The translations under genes were made by a program, and so were the position numbers. Below, piece by piece: positions 6,685 to 8,924 of a DNA stretch of 8,924 nucleotides; the first letter of the stretch is position 1, and every line of letters starts with the position of its first letter. The notes below the pieces were generated by a model. It was not told where the DNA came from, searched no databases, and was given only the letters and a program-made list of their open reading frames with translations. Origin of the DNA: GCA-2861595 sp035525365 (lineage in GTDB: Bacteria > Actinomycetota > Acidimicrobiia > Acidimicrobiales > GCA-2861595); contig DATLEK010000039.1 of the NCBI GenBank assembly GCA_035525365.1, forward strand, positions 1 through 8,924, read 5' to 3'.

Positions 6685-7668
6685 ATGCGCCCCCGCAGCA
6701 CTCTCTCCATCGCCGTCACCGTGGTCATCGGCGCCGCAGCCGTGCTGGTCCCTCTCCCCCTGGTGGTGATCAGCCCTGGCTCCGCCGAGCCGGTGCCGTC
6801 CCGGGTCACCTTCGAGGGCGAGCCCAGGGACAAGGTGTCGGGCCAGCTCTACTTCCTCACGGTGGCCGTGTCGCAACCCACACCGGTGGAAGCCCTCAGC
6901 GCCTGGCTCGACGGTGACCAGGACGTGCTGCCCCGCCAGCGGGTCATCCCCAAGGGCGTCGACGAGAACCAGTACGTGAAGGCCCAACGCCAGGTCTTCG
7001 GTGAGAGCGCCCGCGTGGCCGCCGCCGTCGGACTACGGGCCGCCGGGCGCGACGTGCGCTTTTCGGGCAAGGGCGCCCGCGTCGCCGGAGTGGTCCCCGG
7101 CAGTCCTGCCCACGGGAAGCTTCAGGCCGGCGACGTCATCGTGGCCGTGGACGGCCGGCCGATCGCTCTCGCCTCGGACCTCATCGCCATCACCGCCGGG
7201 GGAAAGGACGGCGACATCGTGCGCCTCTCCCTCCAGCGAGACGGTGCCGTGCGGGAAGAGGACGTGAGGCTGCGGAAGCTCGGGCAGCTGGACCGGCCGG
7301 CCCTCGGGATCTCTGTGTCCACCGAGGGCTTCGACATCACCCTGCCCTTCCAGGTCAAGGTGGACCAGGGGCAGATCGGTGGCCCCTCCGCCGGCTTCAT
7401 GATCGCCCTCACCGTCTTCGAGCTGGCCGACGACGGCGACCTGGCCCGGGGCCGCAAGATCGCCGGCACCGGCACCATCGACGCCAACGGCGGCGTCGGC
7501 CCGGTGGGCGGTGTTCCACAGAAGGTGCGGGCCGCGGAGGCCGCCGGCGCAACCCTGTTCCTCGTTCCTCCCGATGAGCTGAGGCAGGCCCGAGAGGCGG
7601 CGGGCAAGAAGCTGAAGGTGATGGCCGTCTCGACCCTCGACCAGGCCATCCAGCTCCTCAGCCGCTGA
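6685..7668 (+). CDS. YlbL-like PDZ/Lon-type (S16) membrane serine protease
   Basis: 327 residues. A hydrophobic anchor lies at residues 8-29 (AVTVVIGAAAVLVPLPLVV), so the bulk is predicted outside the membrane. A PDZ domain spans about 125-190 (GVVPGSPAHGKLQAGDVIVAVDG). A Lon-type proteolytic domain spans about 215-325, with catalytic Ser235 in GGPSAGFMIAL and Lys280 in GGVPQKVRAAEAAGA, the S16 Ser-Lys dyad, plus the GTIDANGGVGPVGG loop. Without an ATPase domain it belongs to the YlbL/secreted-Lon-like group of Gram-positive bacteria; substrates are unknown, membrane or secreted protein quality control being likely. It begins 15 nt after the thioredoxin gene, so the two are probably one operon. 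There is no clear ribosome binding site for ATG 6685. Confidence 0.92.
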   Translation: MRPRSTLSIAVTVVIGAAAVLVPLPLVVISPGSAEPVPSRVTFEGEPRDKVSGQLYFLTVAVSQPTPVEALSAWLDGDQDVLPRQRVIPKGVDENQYVKAQRQVFGESARVAAAVGLRAAGRDVRFSGKGARVAGVVPGSPAHGKLQAGDVIVAVDGRPIALASDLIAITAGGKDGDIVRLSLQRDGAVREEDVRLRKLGQLDRPALGISVSTEGFDITLPFQVKVDQGQIGGPSAGFMIALTVFELADDGDLARGRKIAGTGTIDANGGVGPVGGVPQKVRAAEAAGATLFLVPPDELRQAREAAGKKLKVMAVSTLDQAIQLLSR

Positions 7669-7720
7669 CGCAGGGTCGACGCGGGTGAGTGGGCCGCCGA
7701 AAGTAGAGGGGAGGGCCACC

Positions 7721-7726
7721 TAGGAT
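7721..7726 (+). promoter_or_regulatory. Putative -10 box for a leaderless FrhB-like transcript
   Basis: TAGGAT, a common actinobacterial -10 variant, ends 7 nt before the ATG at 7734, which would place the transcription start on or next to the start codon. No good Shine-Dalgarno is close to the ATG (the GAGGGGAGG run is about 18 nt away), which agrees with a leaderless start. No recognisable -35 hexamer lies 17-18 bp upstream, so confidence is low. Confidence 0.35.
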
Positions 7727-7733
7727 TTTCCCG

Positions 7734-8867
7734 ATGGCTGAACGGTGGACGGCACAATGGAAGGAGCTTTTCGACGAGGTCGTGACCAGCGGCCTCTGCA
7801 CCGGCTGTGCCGGCTGCGTGGTCGCCTGCCCCCACGACGTGCTCGGCTACAAGGACACCGAAGGCGTCTACCGGCCCTTCCATCTCGAGGAGGAGCTGGG
7901 CCCGGACAACTGCGGGCACGGTGAAAAGGGGTGTACCTCGTGCACCCGGGCCTGCCCCCGCTTCCGCTCCTGGGAGCCCGAGCTGGACGCCCACCTGTTC
8001 GGCCGCACCCGCGCCCCCGACGAGATGGCCGGCGTCTCCAAGGACATCATCCTGGCCCGGGCCACCAACCCCGAGGTCCACCAGAAGGGCCAGGACGGCG
8101 GTCTCGTGTCGGCCATCCTGCTGTGGGCCATCGAGCACGGCTACATAGACGCCGCCCTCGTCTCCTATCTCGAAGGTGACGGCACCAGCTGGAAGGCCAT
8201 CCCCGGGGTGGCTAAGACCCGAGAGGAGATCCTGGCCGCCGCCGGCAGCCGCTACACCTACTCGGCCAACACCATGGCCTATGCCGAGGCCGTCGCCGGC
8301 GGGGCCGAGAAGCTGGCCCTGGTGGGCATGAGCTGCCAGTCGTCTGTCCCGCCGGCGCTCACCGTCCGCAAGGCGGGCAAGCCCGCCCGCCGCTTCGTGC
8401 TCAACATCGGCCTGCTCTGCTCCAAGACCTTTGACGACGCCATCTTCGAGGAGCTGTTCGAGGCCAGGTACGGGCTCAAGAAGCAAGACATGGTGAAGAT
8501 GAACATCAAGGGCGTGTTCCAGATCTGGATGCGCAACGGCGACTACCACGAGGTCCCGCTCAAGGAGTGCCACGCGTGGACCCGCGAGGGCTGCAAGCTC
8601 TGCCCGGACTTCGCCGCCGAGCATGCCGACATCTCCACCGGTGGCATCGGGGCGTTCAACGACTGGACGCTCACCATCATCCGCACCGACATCGGCCGCG
8701 AGATCATGATCAAGATGCTCCAGGACGGCACCATCGAGGGCCGTCCCGGCGACGACGACCCTGGCGCCATCGCCCTCCTCCGCAAGCTGTCCGCCCGCTC
8801 CCGGAAGCGCTGGCCCGAGACTGCGGTCCCTGCGCCCCGCCTGATGCCGGCTCCGGTGGGCAAATGA
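7734..8867 (+). CDS. FrhB-like iron-sulfur flavoprotein (coenzyme F420 hydrogenase/dehydrogenase beta-subunit family)
   Basis: 377 residues, cytoplasmic. Residues 22-32 hold a ferredoxin motif C-x2-C-x2-C-x3-CP (SGLCTGCAGCVVACP), and a second set is C60, C67, C70 and C74 followed by Pro. Together they form a 2x[4Fe-4S] N-terminal domain. The FrhB core follows: KGQDGGLVSAIL (119-128), VGMSCQ (C201), GLLCSKTF (C229) and the C-terminal CKLCPDFAAEHADISTGG (C287, C290), which in the family lie around FAD and an additional Fe-S cluster. Members move electrons between F420, ferredoxin and a partner enzyme, or reduce a substrate directly, so the reaction is not set by homology alone. No hydrogenase large or small subunit is nearby. 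The stop overlaps the next start as ATGA, tying this gene to the DsbA-like frame. The start ATG 7734 gives the full ferredoxin domain. Confidence 0.88.
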   Translation: MAERWTAQWKELFDEVVTSGLCTGCAGCVVACPHDVLGYKDTEGVYRPFHLEEELGPDNCGHGEKGCTSCTRACPRFRSWEPELDAHLFGRTRAPDEMAGVSKDIILARATNPEVHQKGQDGGLVSAILLWAIEHGYIDAALVSYLEGDGTSWKAIPGVAKTREEILAAAGSRYTYSANTMAYAEAVAGGAEKLALVGMSCQSSVPPALTVRKAGKPARRFVLNIGLLCSKTFDDAIFEELFEARYGLKKQDMVKMNIKGVFQIWMRNGDYHEVPLKECHAWTREGCKLCPDFAAEHADISTGGIGAFNDWTLTIIRTDIGREIMIKMLQDGTIEGRPGDDDPGAIALLRKLSARSRKRWPETAVPAPRLMPAPVGK

Positions 8868-8924
8868 GCGCCCGGGAGTTCGCGGTCACGTGGGACTACC
8901 GCTGACCATTCGCCAGGAACTTTG
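8864..8924 (+). CDS. Start of a thioredoxin-fold (DsbA-like?) protein with in-frame TGA, candidate selenoprotein (3' end off window)
   Basis: ATG 8864 overlaps the FrhB-like stop (ATGA). Thirteen codons read MSAREFAVTWDYR, then TGA at 8903-8905, then PFARNF to the window edge. The pattern of a hydrophobic strand (FAVTWDY) followed by Cys-Pro-Phe-x at the start of a helix is that of DsbA-like thioredoxin-fold proteins. The TGA falls exactly on the redox-active cysteine position, one base from TGC. A selenocysteine codon would explain this; a nonsense mutation, a sequencing error or a chance 13-codon frame are the alternatives. Only 19 bases after the TGA are visible, so a bacterial SECIS hairpin cannot be judged. 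The only ribosome binding signal is a weak GGTGGG about 5 nt upstream. The family call rests on about 19 residues. Confidence 0.5.

Noticed and set aside
7122..8624. A 500-codon open frame on the minus strand, the longest in the window.
   Set aside because: It is antisense to the PDZ/Lon-like protease and the FrhB-like gene, both of which have full motif sets; it runs across the gap between them and shows no recognisable domain. Long antisense frames are expected in high-GC DNA.
7734..8867. Functional coupling of the FrhB-like protein to the sulfite/nitrite reductase, as in the methanogen F420-dependent sulfite reductase Fsr.
   Set aside because: The two genes are nearly 7 kb apart, on opposite strands, with unrelated genes between; sharing a window is not evidence for a complex.

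Overview
The window is high-GC, densely packed bacterial DNA that looks actinobacterial. Supporting signs are a YlbL-type PDZ/Lon-like protease, an FrhB-family (coenzyme F420-linked) iron-sulfur flavoprotein, an AbrB/PIN toxin-antitoxin pair, several starts with no Shine-Dalgarno, and strong G/C bias at third codon positions. An uncultivated actinobacterial lineage would fit, but the sequence does not fix the genus.

Layout. (1) 1-804, minus strand: the first 268 residues of a siroheme/[4Fe-4S] nitrite/sulfite reductase, running off the left edge. (2) 805-927: a divergent control region with two copies of a 13-bp direct repeat flanked by inverted arms, sitting on both core promoters. (3) 928-3657, plus strand: a translationally coupled ABC importer of the SsuABC/NrtABC/TauABC type (lipoprotein, ATPase, permease). 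With the reductase opposite, this reads as uptake and reduction of an oxidised sulfur (sulfonate) or nitrogen (nitrate/nitrite) source; sulfur is favoured. (4) 3669-4325, minus: methionine sulfoxide reductase A, convergent with the permease; a small hairpin contains both stop codons. (5) 4398-4781, plus: a single-domain VOC (glyoxalase-fold) protein. (6) About 4796-5245: a degenerate in-frame chimera of a PIN-domain fragment and the tail of a SnoaL-like protein. (7) 5279-5957: a VapBC-type module with a near-perfect 26-bp palindrome over the antitoxin ribosome binding site. (8) 6094-7668: a membrane-anchored TlpA-like thioredoxin and a YlbL-like PDZ/Lon serine protease, probably co-transcribed. 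(9) 7734-8867: an FrhB-like oxidoreductase coupled by an ATGA overlap to a last, truncated frame at 8864-8924.

The last frame is the most interesting item. It begins like a thioredoxin-fold (DsbA-like) protein and meets an in-frame TGA just where such proteins carry the redox cysteine; the frame continues plausibly after it (Pro-Phe-Ala-Arg-Asn). This is a candidate selenocysteine codon in an FrhB-DsbA-like redox operon, but only 19 bases after the TGA are visible. A redox and sulfur theme (siroheme reductase, MsrA, TlpA thioredoxin, FrhB, DsbA-like protein) recurs across the window, though nothing shows that these genes act as one system.
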